Of a DNA stretch of 64,000 nt, positions 17,684-26,649 are shown piece after piece (the first letter of the stretch is position 1; each line of letters starts with the position of its first letter). A program made the position numbers and the translations under genes. This DNA comes from an uncultured Litoreibacter sp. (GTDB taxonomy: Bacteria; Pseudomonadota; Alphaproteobacteria; Rhodobacterales; Rhodobacteraceae): contig CANNGL010000002.1 in NCBI GenBank assembly GCA_947504205.1, positions 902,001 to 966,000 of the forward strand, given 5' to 3'. The notes beneath the pieces are model-generated. The model was not told where the DNA came from. It searched no databases and worked only from the letters and a program-made list of their open reading frames with translations.

Positions 17684-19251
17684 TGCCTGACATCAAATTC
17701 TATCTGTCCATCTTTTTGCGACGCCTTCCGTATTTCACGGTGGCTGCTGTGCTTGTTACAGCCATCGGTCTTACAATCGCATCGATCCTGCCTGCAAAGT
17801 ACCAGGCCGAAGCATTGTTGCTTGTTGAAGGCGAGCAGATACCCGGCTCCCTTGCTGCATCCACAGTCCTGACCGCTGCCCCCGAGCAGCTTCAGATCAT
17901 CGAACGCCGTTTGATGACCCGCGCAAATATTCTCGATATCTCGCAGAGGCTGGGCCTGTTTCCTGCAAACTCGGAGTTGAACGCTACCGAAAAGGTCGCC
18001 GAGATTCGTGCAAGGACAACCATTCGACTTCAGGGCGGTCGCGGAAATGCGACGACTGTCAAAGTCGCGTTTGAGTCAGAAAACCCGGGCGAAACCGCGC
18101 GCGTTACCAATGAGTTTGTGACTCTTATCTTGGCGGAGAACGTAGAATTGCGTTCAGATCGGGCGACTCAGACCATGGAGTTCTTCCAACAAGAGACAGA
18201 ACGGCTGGGCCTGGAACTGGGTCGCATCAATAGCGAAATCCTTACCTTCAAAATGGACAACCAGAATGCGTTGCCCGATAGCCTTGATTATCGCCGGACA
18301 CGCCAGACATCGCTTCAAGAGCGTCTGCTTCAACTACAACGCGAAGAAGCAAACCTTGCAGACCGCCGTGCTAAATTCGTAGAGCTTTTCGAGTCGACTG
18401 GTCGCGTCAATGTCGGGCAGGCCGCCCAAAGCCCTGCGCAATTAAGACTTGAGCAAGTCCAAAGCGACCTGAACCAAGCGCTTACGATCTATGCTCCATC
18501 CAACCCTCGCATCAAACTTCTGGAGGCGCGCGTTAAGGCTCTGGAGGCTGAGGTTGCCGGACAAACGGTGAATTCCGATGCGCAGGAAGGCGATGCTGCG
18601 CTTTCATTGTTCGAATTGCAGCTTTCCGATGTTGACGGTCAGCTCGAATTCTTGGCGGAGCAACGCCAGCTGGTGGAAGCCGAGCTAGAAGAATTGACCA
18701 CATCGATCGAGGCGACGCCGCAAAATTCAATCAGGCTCTCCGAATTCCAGCGCGACTTCGACAATGTCCAGCGCCAGTACAATCAAGCGATCCAAAGCCT
18801 GTCTGCAGCACAAACCGGGGAACGCATCGAAGTGCTCTCTAAAGGGCAACGTATCTCGGTTCTCGAACGCGCGGTTATACCAAGCGAGCCATTCAGTCCG
18901 AACAGGCAGGCAATCGCGATGGCGAGTGTAGGTGGTGGGCTTTTGGCCGGACTTGGCTTGGTCATTCTTCTTGAGTTTCTGAACCAGTCAATTAGGCGGC
19001 CTAACGACATTGCAAACAAGCTTGGCTTTTCTCCGATTGCGACTCTGCCCTATGTTTTGACACGCAAACATCTGTTCTGGCGCCGATTTCTCATCATTTC
19101 TGCATTGGTGATCGTTGGGGTCGGAATACCCGTCACCCTCTGGGCCTTACACACGTATTATCTGCCGATGGACATTCTGATCGAGAAAGTGCTCGACAAA
19201 AGCGGCGTGTCCGAGATTTTGGACAAGCTTAACATCGGCCAAGGCCAGTGA
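17680..19251 (+). CDS. polysaccharide chain-length determinant (Wzc/GumC N-terminal type)
   Basis: 523 residues. Transmembrane helix 1 is at about 18-36, followed by a long periplasmic part with the Wzz fold (YQAEALLLVEGEQIPG) and coiled coils (about 160-390) rich in Glu/Gln. PSEPFSPNRQAI is the proline-rich Wzz motif just before helix 2 (about 410-430). An extra hydrophobic segment near 465-485 precedes the C-terminal tail. The cytoplasmic kinase domain is absent because it is encoded separately by the next gene, as in split Gram-positive-like systems. It is the inner-membrane co-polymerase that sets chain length and contacts the outer-membrane exporter. It overlaps the ATPase gene by ATGA and lies 29 bases before the kinase gene. 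Confidence 0.87.
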   Translation: MMPDIKFYLSIFLRRLPYFTVAAVLVTAIGLTIASILPAKYQAEALLLVEGEQIPGSLAASTVLTAAPEQLQIIERRLMTRANILDISQRLGLFPANSELNATEKVAEIRARTTIRLQGGRGNATTVKVAFESENPGETARVTNEFVTLILAENVELRSDRATQTMEFFQQETERLGLELGRINSEILTFKMDNQNALPDSLDYRRTRQTSLQERLLQLQREEANLADRRAKFVELFESTGRVNVGQAAQSPAQLRLEQVQSDLNQALTIYAPSNPRIKLLEARVKALEAEVAGQTVNSDAQEGDAALSLFELQLSDVDGQLEFLAEQRQLVEAELEELTTSIEATPQNSIRLSEFQRDFDNVQRQYNQAIQSLSAAQTGERIEVLSKGQRISVLERAVIPSEPFSPNRQAIAMASVGGGLLAGLGLVILLEFLNQSIRRPNDIANKLGFSPIATLPYVLTRKHLFWRRFLIISALVIVGVGIPVTLWALHTYYLPMDILIEKVLDKSGVSEILDKLNIGQGQ

Positions 19252-19280
19252 TCGCCATGCGGCAGGCAGGAAAGTAGACA

Positions 19281-20108
19281 ATGGAACGCATCCAAAAAGC
19301 CCTGAACAAAGCGCGTACCACACGTGGCAGTGGCGCCGTTTCAGACAAACGACCCGATAGAACACGCATGCCTCAAGGAACGATTGTGTCCGATGTGGTC
19401 GAGTCGGCTTGGGCAGAGCTCCCCGAATTTTCTCCTGACCCGAAGCTTCTGGCGAAAAACAGAGTTCTTACATTTGGTGGCGGTAAGGACTCGGCACAAT
19501 TTGATTTGTTGCGCACGCGTGTTCTGCAGCAAATGACAGCGAACAACTGGCGCCGCGTCGCTGTGACCTCGCCCGGCGGGTCCTGCGGCAAAACTACCAC
19601 CTGCGCAAACTTGGCATTTAGTCTGATGCGACAGTCCGAAGTTCGCACAGTCGTTGGTGAATTCGATCTGCGACGTCCCAATTTGGCGAAACTTCTCGGG
19701 ATCTCAGCTGGATCAATGCAGTTCTCGCGCAGCATGACCGGCACCACATCACCGGAAGACCATATGGTGAGGTGCGGCAAGAATTTGGCTTTTGGTGTGA
19801 ATCACCGCCCGGAACACAATCCATCTGAGCTGCTCCAGTCCTCGCAGCTTGGAGACGGATTAAAGTATCTCGAGGACAAGTTTGACCCGACACTGATGAT
19901 TTTTGACATGCCGCCTATGCTGGTTGCTGACGATCTTCTAGGGTTCTTGAAACACGTCGACTGCGTATTGCTGGTCGCGGCTGCAGGCAAAACGACGGTC
20001 AGCGAAGTCGACATTTGCGAGCGCGAGCTTTCGGAACATACAAATGTCCTTGGTGTCGCGCTGAACAAATGTCGGTATCTTGGGAAGTCTTACGGTTACG
20101 ACTACTGA
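19281..20108 (+). CDS. BY-kinase-like (CpsD/ExoP C-terminal) P-loop protein
   Basis: 275 residues. It starts MERIQKALNKAR, the usual opening of EPS tyrosine kinases. The P-loop TSPGGSCGKTTT has Lys104; Walker A' follows in VVGEFDLRRPN and Walker B in LMIFDMPPML. The C-terminus RYLGKSYGYDY holds a tyrosine cluster that is the usual autophosphorylation site. It should form a ring under the Wzc-like protein and control polymer assembly through phosphorylation cycles. It is the last gene of a three-gene plus-strand operon (ATPase, Wzc, kinase). Its stop is one base from that of the convergent rmlA. Confidence 0.87.
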   Translation: MERIQKALNKARTTRGSGAVSDKRPDRTRMPQGTIVSDVVESAWAELPEFSPDPKLLAKNRVLTFGGGKDSAQFDLLRTRVLQQMTANNWRRVAVTSPGGSCGKTTTCANLAFSLMRQSEVRTVVGEFDLRRPNLAKLLGISAGSMQFSRSMTGTTSPEDHMVRCGKNLAFGVNHRPEHNPSELLQSSQLGDGLKYLEDKFDPTLMIFDMPPMLVADDLLGFLKHVDCVLLVAAAGKTTVSEVDICERELSEHTNVLGVALNKCRYLGKSYGYDY

Positions 20109-20116
20109 GTTAGTCG
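20099..20116. terminator. small hairpin over the convergent kinase/rmlA ends
   Basis: CGACTA 20099-20104 pairs with TAGTCG 20111-20116, loop CTGAGT, spanning both stop codons. There is no U-tract, so termination is doubtful. Confidence 0.25.
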
Positions 20117-20982
20117 AGCAACGAGGCCAGATATTTGCCGTATTCGGATTTTGCCAAGGGTTTGATACATTCCTCCAACTGATCTTTGGTTATCCAAGAT
20201 TGTTCAAAGGCAATTTCCTCGGGCGATCCGGTCTGAAGACCTTGGCGACTCTGGAGGGTTCGGACAAAATTACCTGCATCCAACAAGCTGTGATGCGTAC
20301 CCGTGTCCAACCATGCAAACCCACGTCCCATCTGCTGAACATCCAAAGACCCATCTTCCAGATAGGTTTCGAGCAATGTTGTTATCTCGAGCTCTCCACG
20401 TTCCGAAGGCCTGACCGCCTTAGCGCGTGCCGGAGCCTCGCTGTCGAGGAAGTACAAACCCGTCACAGCATAATTGGATGGTGCAAGTTCTGGTTTTTCG
20501 ACGATCGTATTGACCTGTCCATTGTCGTCAAAACCCACCACCCCGTAGCGCTCAGGATCGGACACGCGGTATCCAAACACTGTGCCGCCTTTGGTGCGTG
20601 CATCGGCAGCAGCCAGCAGACTGGGAAGACCATGACCAAAAAAGATGTTGTCGCCAAGAACCATCGCACTTGGAGCACCATCGAGAAAATCTTCAGCTAA
20701 GATAAATGCCTGCGCCAATCCCTCTGGCGTGGGCTGCACAATGTATTCCAGCGTCAAACCCCACTGACTTCCGTCCCCAAGCAGCCGTTTGAATTGAGAT
20801 TGGTCCTCTGGTGTGGTGATGATCGCAATTTCACGTATGCCGGTCAGCATCAGAACACTTAACGGATAGTAGATCATTGGTTTGTCGAAAATTGGCATAA
20901 GCTGTTTCGACACACCCATCGTAATCGGATAAAGGCGGGTTCCAGAACCCCCGGCCAGTACAATGCCCTTACGATCCGTCAT
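20110..20982 (-). CDS. rmlA: glucose-1-phosphate thymidylyltransferase
   Basis: 290 residues from ATG 20982 (MTDRKGIVLAGGSGTRLYP), with AGGAGCAC upstream inside the end of rmlD. A longer open frame to 21033 would run back into rmlD and is rejected. It makes dTDP-glucose from dTTP and glucose-1-phosphate, the first step to dTDP-L-rhamnose. The nucleotide loop GGSGTRLYPIT, FDKPMIYYPL, LGDNIFFG (metal Asp) and VEKP are all intact. It is the last gene of rmlC-rmlB-rmlD-rmlA, two bases after rmlD. Confidence 0.96.
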   Translation of the reverse strand: MTDRKGIVLAGGSGTRLYPITMGVSKQLMPIFDKPMIYYPLSVLMLTGIREIAIITTPEDQSQFKRLLGDGSQWGLTLEYIVQPTPEGLAQAFILAEDFLDGAPSAMVLGDNIFFGHGLPSLLAAADARTKGGTVFGYRVSDPERYGVVGFDDNGQVNTIVEKPELAPSNYAVTGLYFLDSEAPARAKAVRPSERGELEITTLLETYLEDGSLDVQQMGRGFAWLDTGTHHSLLDAGNFVRTLQSRQGLQTGSPEEIAFEQSWITKDQLEECIKPLAKSEYGKYLASLLD

Positions 20983-20984
20983 TT

Positions 20985-21833
20985 TTAAAGTGCTCCTAAT
21001 TCTTGGAGAGTCGTTTGCAGGCTTACGCGCCAATCCGGACGCTTAATCCCGAAATCTGTCTGAATAGCGCTGCAATCTAGTCTGGAGTTTGTTGGGCGTG
21101 TTGCATCAGTCGGAAACTCAGAAGTCGGGATGCCCTCAACTTCTACGTCCTTGCCAATTTGTCTGAATATCTCTCGGGCAAAGTCGGCCCAGCTCACATC
21201 GGGCGCGCCAGAAAAATGGTAGGTTCCAGATGCGGCTTGATCCGATTTGAGAGCCTCGGCAACATCAAGGCAAGCGCGTGCAATTGATGCTGCATCCGTC
21301 GGTCCACCAATCTGATCGTCGACTATCCTCAGATCAGACCGCTCAGTGGCAAGCCGCAACATCGTCTTCACAAAATTTCCGCCATGTGGCGAAAACACCC
21401 AAGACGTTCTGAGAATAACATGAGAGCAGCCGGTCTCCCGTATCGCGACCTCTCCCGCGGCTTTCGTCGCACCATAAACGCCAAGTGGGGCGATCAGATC
21501 GCCCACCCGCCATGGGGTCTCGCCTGTTCCGTCGAACACGTAATCGGTTGAAATGTGAACCAATGGTGTATCCAACTCAGCGCAAGCCTTGGCCATATGG
21601 GCTGGTGCTTGTGTGTTGATCAATCCGGCAAGTTCAGGCTCGTGTTCGGCCTTATCTACAGCGGTGTATGCCGCTGCATTGATTACAACGCTCGGCTTGT
21701 TCTTCATGATTGCCGCATATCCGCTTTCCGGATTGCTTAGGTCTGCGTCTTCACGCCCGAGCGCTTTAACTCGTGCTGCTTTTCCAAGCTCGGTGGCCAC
21801 CTGTCCGTTCTTACCGAAGACAAGGATGCTCAC
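20985..21833 (-). CDS. rmlD: dTDP-4-dehydrorhamnose reductase
   Basis: 282 residues from GTG 21833 ([16 protein letters not shown]). The start overlaps the rmlB stop as GTGA, which supports it over any longer frame. It reduces dTDP-4-keto-L-rhamnose to dTDP-L-rhamnose with NAD(P)[11 protein letters not shown] is the dinucleotide loop. STDYVFDG and YGATKAAGE carry the SDR Thr/Tyr/Lys set. The C-terminal substrate region [10 protein letters not shown] is conserved. It is tightly coupled to rmlB and rmlA. Confidence 0.95.
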   Translation of the reverse strand: MSILVFGKNGQVATELGKAARVKALGREDADLSNPESGYAAIMKNKPSVVINAAAYTAVDKAEHEPELAGLINTQAPAHMAKACAELDTPLVHISTDYVFDGTGETPWRVGDLIAPLGVYGATKAAGEVAIRETGCSHVILRTSWVFSPHGGNFVKTMLRLATERSDLRIVDDQIGGPTDAASIARACLDVAEALKSDQAASGTYHFSGAPDVSWADFAREIFRQIGKDVEVEGIPTSEFPTDATRPTNSRLDCSAIQTDFGIKRPDWRVSLQTTLQELGAL

Positions 21834-22873
21834 GAAGCAACGCCCAACCGATTGCCGACGCCGTCGCGATCTTGCAGGGCCCTCCACCAATCCTCATGGT
21901 CCAAGAACCAATCGATGGTAAGTTCCAAACCCTGTTGCAAAGTTACAGAAGGTCTCCACCCCAGTTCTGTGCGGATCCGCGTCGGATCAATCGCATAGCG
22001 TGCATCGTGCCCAGGTCTATCCGTTACGAACGTTATTTGATCGCTATATGACCCGGTTTCCCTTGGCCGTTTTTGATCAAGTATCGCACAAATCATCTTT
22101 ACCAAATCGATGTTGGTGACCTCATTTTCACCGCCGATATTGTAGGTTCGCCCAACCGCGCCGCTTTGCAACACAGTCAGCAGCGCATCGGCGTGATCTT
22201 CGACATAGAGCCAATCGCGAACATTTTTGCCGTCGCCATAGATCGGAATATCCTTTCCAGAGAGCGCGTTTAGAATAACCACTGGGATAAGCTTTTCGGG
22301 GAAATGGAATGGGCCGTAATTATTCGAGCAGTTCGTCAGAACAAAGGGCAAACCATACGTTTCGCCCCATGCACGCACCAAATGATCAGACGCAGCTTTG
22401 GACGCGGAGTAAGGGCTGTTTGGCGCATATGGTGTTTCTTCTGTAAACTGTCCTGTTGCACCGAGCGTCCCATAAACCTCGTCAGTCGAGATATGGTGAA
22501 ACCGGAAATCTGCGGGGCGCCCGGACCTTTGCCAGAAATTCAAAACCGCATTCAGCAATACGTAAGTTCCTGAGATATTTGTGCTGATAAACGCTCCGGG
22601 CCCGTCAATAGATCGATCAACGTGGCTTTCGGCGGCTAAATGCATGATCGCGTCGGGTTGATGGGAGGCTAAAATACGGGCCATCGCATCAGCGTCGCAA
22701 ACATCAGCGTGCTCAAATGAATAGCTCGGCGCGTCAGCGACACTTGCCACATTATCAAGACAAGCGGCATAGGTCAGTGCATCGACGTTGACGACCTCAT
22801 GACCTTTCGCGACCGCGTGGCGAACCACTGCTGATCCAATGAACCCAGCTCCTCCCGTGACCATTAACTTCAT
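21830..22873 (-). CDS. rmlB: dTDP-glucose 4,6-dehydratase
   Basis: 347 residues. It is an extended SDR that converts dTDP-glucose to dTDP-4-keto-6-deoxyglucose with bound [17 protein letters not shown] is the Rossmann loop, HISTDEVYG holds the Thr-Asp-Glu active-site triplet, and [12 protein letters not shown] is the YxxxK motif. NCSNNYGP and [12 protein letters not shown] are family blocks. The start codon directly abuts the rmlC stop and the end overlaps rmlD. Confidence 0.97.
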   Translation of the reverse strand: MKLMVTGGAGFIGSAVVRHAVAKGHEVVNVDALTYAACLDNVASVADAPSYSFEHADVCDADAMARILASHQPDAIMHLAAESHVDRSIDGPGAFISTNISGTYVLLNAVLNFWQRSGRPADFRFHHISTDEVYGTLGATGQFTEETPYAPNSPYSASKAASDHLVRAWGETYGLPFVLTNCSNNYGPFHFPEKLIPVVILNALSGKDIPIYGDGKNVRDWLYVEDHADALLTVLQSGAVGRTYNIGGENEVTNIDLVKMICAILDQKRPRETGSYSDQITFVTDRPGHDARYAIDPTRIRTELGWRPSVTLQQGLELTIDWFLDHEDWWRALQDRDGVGNRLGVAS

Positions 22874-23440
22874 CTATTGGCCCTCATATGAAAATGGCGA
22901 AGCGAACTCTGCAAATGGTGGAGCTTCGGCGTCCTTATCAGAGAGTGTCGGAGATTGACGACCCAAGCCCCAGTCAATTGCCAAGTCTTTATCATCAAAT
23001 CGGATCGCGCCCTCTGTTTCGGCCGCATAGGTATCAGAACATTTGTAGAAAACCAGCGTGTTCGGTTGAAGCGTTGCAAAGCCGTGTGCGAACCCCTTGG
23101 GCACAAGAAGCTGTTTGCCATTCTCGGAGCTAAGCTCGACACCGACCCATTCACCGTAAGTTGGTGATCCATTCCGGATATCTACTGCGACATCAAAAAC
23201 TGAACCTTGCAAGACCCGGACCAGTTTATCCTGAGCGCGAGGAGGGGCCTGGAAATGCAGACCTCTGACTGTGCCAGTCTGGCCGGATAAAGACTGATTG
23301 TCCTGCACAAAATCGAAATCAAGACCAGCCGACATCAGCGTTGATTTATTCCAAGTCTCAGCAAAATAGCCGCGATCATCTCCAAAACGCCTCGGTGTTA
23401 TGACAACAACCCCGGGCAAGCTGGTCTCTTCTATTTTCAT
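22874..23440 (-). CDS. rmlC: dTDP-4-dehydrorhamnose 3,5-epimerase
   Basis: 188 residues, a cupin-fold epimerase. FGDDRGYFAETWN, FVQDNQSLS, GTVRGLHFQ with the catalytic His, LVRVLQGSVFDVAVDIR and PKGFAHGFATL are all present. First gene of the rml operon; AGGAAAA precedes ATG 23440. The gene order C-B-D-A on the minus strand makes the whole dTDP-rhamnose pathway available from one transcript. A CtrA-like sequence lies just upstream. Confidence 0.96.
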   Translation of the reverse strand: MKIEETSLPGVVVITPRRFGDDRGYFAETWNKSTLMSAGLDFDFVQDNQSLSGQTGTVRGLHFQAPPRAQDKLVRVLQGSVFDVAVDIRNGSPTYGEWVGVELSSENGKQLLVPKGFAHGFATLQPNTLVFYKCSDTYAAETEGAIRFDDKDLAIDWGLGRQSPTLSDKDAEAPPFAEFASPFSYEGQ

Positions 23441-23905
23441 ATCGCGATTTTCCTGACTCAGATGTTAACGGCTGACTAACAATTTGCAGCCACAATGTCA
23501 CCCGAAGCTGTGGTGCACATTAAATCGCGAAACACTCGATTATCGGCGGAAATATGCTCTGACCTATCAGCAGACAGCAAAAAGTTGCGCATAACAGCTA
23601 AATAGACAGAACTCGTGTGACACGGGCACAAGACCTAGCTATCGAGCGCTCAGTCACGTTTATCGAGTTGCAGTTGTTACCACTCACAGGTTGCCAAACC
23701 ACAACGAAAATTGAAAGCAAACGGGCTCACTGGGGGCAAGATGATGTCAGACAAAAAGCGCGCAACGCGCTGGCATTGTGGCGAATTTCGGGCACGCGCC
23801 TCTAACAAATTCCTTTTTCTTGCCAAAAGCCAATCACAATCGGCTGCCATCCAGCGAGCGGGTAAATCTGTGCGCTGCTGGGCGTGTGAAGGGAACGACT
23901 GAGAT
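23441..23905. other. intergenic region upstream of the rml operon
   Basis: 465 bases between divergent rmlC (minus) and the small secreted-protein gene (plus). A plus-strand frame from ATG 23744 (52 residues, basic, with CWACEGND end) follows GGGGGCAAG and could be a tiny gene, but it matches nothing I know and is not called. The rest should hold the two promoters. Confidence 0.45.
23465..23480. promoter_or_regulatory. CtrA-like site upstream of rmlC
   Basis: TTAA-N7-CTAAC at 23465-23480 differs at one position from the alphaproteobacterial CtrA consensus TTAA-N7-TTAAC. It lies about 25-40 bases before the rmlC start. A chance match is possible. Confidence 0.25.
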
Positions 23906-24319
23906 ATGAACCTTGCGAAACTCACTTCGCTGACGTTCTTATCCGCTGCCGCACTGGGCGGCGGCCTCTTTGCGACTTCTTCGTCTGCTACGGCGAACGC
24001 CACACGGACCGTATCCGTGACTTGTGTAGAAACGCCGGCTGCTTATTGCGAAGCTTTCAAGGCTCAGTTGGCCAAAGAACTTCGCTCTTCTGACCAAATT
24101 ATCAGCGACGAAAATGGAACTTCTGATGTTTCTATATCGCTTGTTGTGACCGACAACAGCCGGTCACGCATTGCTGGCCACCTCAGCTGGCAAAATCAAG
24201 GTTCCAAACAATCCATGGGACCAGAAGTAGAAGTTACGACCCAAGATTCTGCGTTGCGATCAGACGCTCCAGACATGTTTGCCACAGCTTTGCTGAAGGC
24301 CAGCAATCTGTCGTTTTGA
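23906..24319 (+). CDS. small exported protein of unknown function
   Basis: 137 residues. The signal peptide is about 1-31 (ATSSSATANA-T). The mature part begins TRTVSVTCVETPAAYCEAF with two Cys seven residues apart (possible disulfide). It then reads as an alpha/beta domain: a helix AFKAQLAKELRSS and strands SDVSISLVVTD and AGHLSWQ. The fold pattern is loosely like small TolB-N/ABC-associated periplasmic domains; this is inference only. It ends 56 bases before the serralysin gene on the same strand, so it may be cotranscribed and act with the protease, as small periplasmic inhibitors do in other serralysin loci. I see no sequence signature of the known inhibitor family. Confidence 0.7.
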   Translation: MNLAKLTSLTFLSAAALGGGLFATSSSATANATRTVSVTCVETPAAYCEAFKAQLAKELRSSDQIISDENGTSDVSISLVVTDNSRSRIAGHLSWQNQGSKQSMGPEVEVTTQDSALRSDAPDMFATALLKASNLSF

Positions 24320-24375
24320 ATTAGACCAAATGCCGATCGGTGTGGGGCCGCGGTTAAATAAAGGACGAAGACCAT

Positions 24376-26499
24376 ATGTGCACTCTCTGCCAGTCACTTG
24401 ATCCCACAACGAATTCTTATGATTTCCACGAGCTTGAGGGCCCGTCCACAATAGTAAGCCAGGCTCAAGCCGGCTCAAACCAGTCCATCGGCATCGATGA
24501 CGGAGGAAACACGTCGGGGAAGCCGATCTACACGCTTGATCAGATCGCCTATCAGCTGACCAATAACTATTGGTCGAACAATCAATCGCGCGCCTTTGAC
24601 ATCGGTCCCAACCGTGAGCTGACTGTGAACGTGACCGACCTGACGGCCGAGGGTAAGTTTCTGGCGCGGAATGCACTTGATGCATGGTCAGAAGTTACGG
24701 GCATTACATTCATCGAGACTACTGGCACAGCTAAAATCACATTTGATGATGATCAAAGCGGTGCTTTCAACAGCTCATCAGCTTGGGGTGGCGAGATTTA
24801 CTCCTCCTCAATCAACGTATCCACGCAATGGCTTGCGAGCTATGGAACGTCACTGACCAGCTATAATTTCCAGACCTACATCCACGAGATCGGACACGCT
24901 TTGGGTCTTGGCCATGGCGGCAACTACAACGGTAGTGCGTCGTACTCCGCAGACGCGGCCTATGCGAACGAGAGCTGGCAGACGACTGTCATGTCGTATT
25001 TCAGCGAAACGCAGAACACATTTGTTAATGCTAACTTCGCCTATGTTGTGTCTCCACAGATTGCGGACATCTTGGCGATCCAAAATCTTTACGGCGCACA
25101 GGGCGCACGTACCGGAAACACAGTCTATGGTGTGAACGCTTCTTCGGATGCCAGCGTTAACATTCTCGGTCCTCAAGCTGCGACGATTTATGACGGCGGC
25201 GGTATCGACCACATCAATCTGTCTTCCAAAAACAACAACCAGCGTCTGGATTTGAATGCAGAGACGTTCTCAGATCTTAACGGGAAAGTCGGAAATCTTG
25301 GTATCGCCCGTGGCACAGTTATCGAAAACGCCACGACAGGATCAGGCTCAGACACCATCATCGGGAACAGTGCGAACAACACCATTACTTCAGGTGCTGG
25401 CGCTGATACAGTGTTTGGCCGGGCCGGCAACGACACGTTGAACGGCGGCCTCGACAACGACACCTTGATGGGTGGCGATAACAACGACCGTCTAAACGGT
25501 GGAAGAGGAAACGACTCTCTGCAGGGCGACGCGGGTCTTGACTACCTCTACGGCGAAGATGGCAACGATATACTGCGCGGCGGACAGCAAAACGACTGGC
25601 TTTACGGTCAAGAAGGTGCGGACCGTCTATATGGCGATCAAGGCAATGACCTGCTCGGCGGCGGCAATGGTAACGATACGCTTGAAGGTGGTGACGGAAA
25701 CGACCGTCTCGAAGGCGGAGCAGGGGCAGACCTGATTTTAGGCGGCCTTGGCAATGATGTGGCCTTCGGCGGATCCGGCAACGACGTGATGTCTGGAATG
25801 GGTGCCAGCGATGTGCTGCATGGCGAAGCTGGCAACGACACAATTTATGGCGGTTCGGGCAACGATGTATTGACCGGTGGCAATGACCAAGACCGCCTGA
25901 TCGGTGGTTCGGGCAACGACTATTTGCGCGGCGATCTCGGTGTTGATGCATTGTTTGGTGGTACGAATGACGACCAACTCCACGGCGGTGGTGGTGCGGA
26001 CAAGCTGTACGGCGAAGACGGAAATGATGAGCTCGTTGGTGGCACCGGGAACGACTATATTTCAGGCGGCAACGGCGCTGACCGCTTGGTTGGCGGCTCA
26101 GGCGCAGATTACATGCTTGGCGGCGCATCCGGGGACAAACTCTTTGGCGGCACGGAAGGCGATCAGATGTTCGGCGAGGCTGGCAATGACGTGCTCTGGG
26201 GCGAAGCTGGAAACGACACGCTGTCGGGCGGTGCTGGCGACGACATCATGGGCGGTGGCTCTGGAAATGACCGTTTTGTGTTCCTGAACAACTTTGGTGA
26301 TGACACTGTGCTCGATTTCTCTATCGGTTCGGATCTCATTGATTTGTCGGCAGTCTCTGCAATCACGAGCTTTTCAGATTTGGTGCAAAATCACTTGAGC
26401 ACAGGATCAACGGGCGCAACGATCACTGTCGGCGGAGATGAAATCGTGCTGAACGGAATCAATCAAAACAATCTTACTGACAGCGACTTCATCTTCTGA
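24376..26499 (+). CDS. serralysin-like M10 zinc metalloprotease with RTX repeats
   Basis: 707 residues. It begins MCTLCQ, with no Sec signal. The catalytic domain (about 45-250) has HEIGHALGLGH with zinc ligands His170, His174 and His180 and base Glu171. Met206 in TVMSYFS forms the Met-turn, and Tyr208 is the extra serralysin ligand. From about residue 305 to 645 there are some 35 GGxGxDxL repeats that bind calcium. The last ~55 residues (DLIDLSAVSAITSF ... SDFIF) are the type I secretion module ending in an acidic-hydrophobic tail. It should be exported unfolded by an ABC transporter/HlyD/TolC system, not encoded here, and fold outside in calcium. AAAGGACG precedes ATG and a strong terminator follows. 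Confidence 0.95.
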   Translation: MCTLCQSLDPTTNSYDFHELEGPSTIVSQAQAGSNQSIGIDDGGNTSGKPIYTLDQIAYQLTNNYWSNNQSRAFDIGPNRELTVNVTDLTAEGKFLARNALDAWSEVTGITFIETTGTAKITFDDDQSGAFNSSSAWGGEIYSSSINVSTQWLASYGTSLTSYNFQTYIHEIGHALGLGHGGNYNGSASYSADAAYANESWQTTVMSYFSETQNTFVNANFAYVVSPQIADILAIQNLYGAQGARTGNTVYGVNASSDASVNILGPQAATIYDGGGIDHINLSSKNNNQRLDLNAETFSDLNGKVGNLGIARGTVIENATTGSGSDTIIGNSANNTITSGAGADTVFGRAGNDTLNGGLDNDTLMGGDNNDRLNGGRGNDSLQGDAGLDYLYGEDGNDILRGGQQNDWLYGQEGADRLYGDQGNDLLGGGNGNDTLEGGDGNDRLEGGAGADLILGGLGNDVAFGGSGNDVMSGMGASDVLHGEAGNDTIYGGSGNDVLTGGNDQDRLIGGSGNDYLRGDLGVDALFGGTNDDQLHGGGGADKLYGEDGNDELVGGTGNDYISGGNGADRLVGGSGADYMLGGASGDKLFGGTEGDQMFGEAGNDVLWGEAGNDTLSGGAGDDIMGGGSGNDRFVFLNNFGDDTVLDFSIGSDLIDLSAVSAITSFSDLVQNHLSTGSTGATITVGGDEIVLNGINQNNLTDSDFIF
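25380..26270 (+). repeat. in-gene RTX nonapeptide repeat tract
   Basis: A 27-base periodic coding repeat of GGxGNDxLx units inside the serralysin gene. The unit sequence varies, so it is a protein repeat and not a CRISPR or satellite. Confidence 0.85.
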
Positions 26500-26521
26500 G
26501 CGAACGCAAAACTGACTTTCG

Positions 26522-26556
26522 AAAAGGCCAGCGCCTAGTCGCTGGCCTTTTTCATT
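26522..26556 (+). terminator. Rho-independent terminator of the serralysin gene
   Basis: AAAAGGCCAGCG 26522-26533 pairs with CGCTGGCCTTTT 26540-26551 around CCTAGT, then TTCATT. A 12-bp perfect stem. Confidence 0.92.
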
Positions 26557-26649
26557 AGTCTAAAAATGGCTGTTCTTCTGCTTGCTTTGGAAATGAAGGA
26601 TTAATCGCAAGCCATCAGTGTGACGCCGGGATGTGTAAGGGGTCACGAG

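Noticed and set aside
25385-26128. Long minus-strand frame over the serralysin repeats (also 28509-29360)
   Set aside because: The repeated GGxGxD codons give long low-complexity antisense frames rich in Arg, His, Ser and Pro; not credible proteins.
25380-26270. Direct repeats that could be a CRISPR array
   Set aside because: The 27-base period is coding, encodes RTX nonapeptides in frame, and the units vary without spacer structure.
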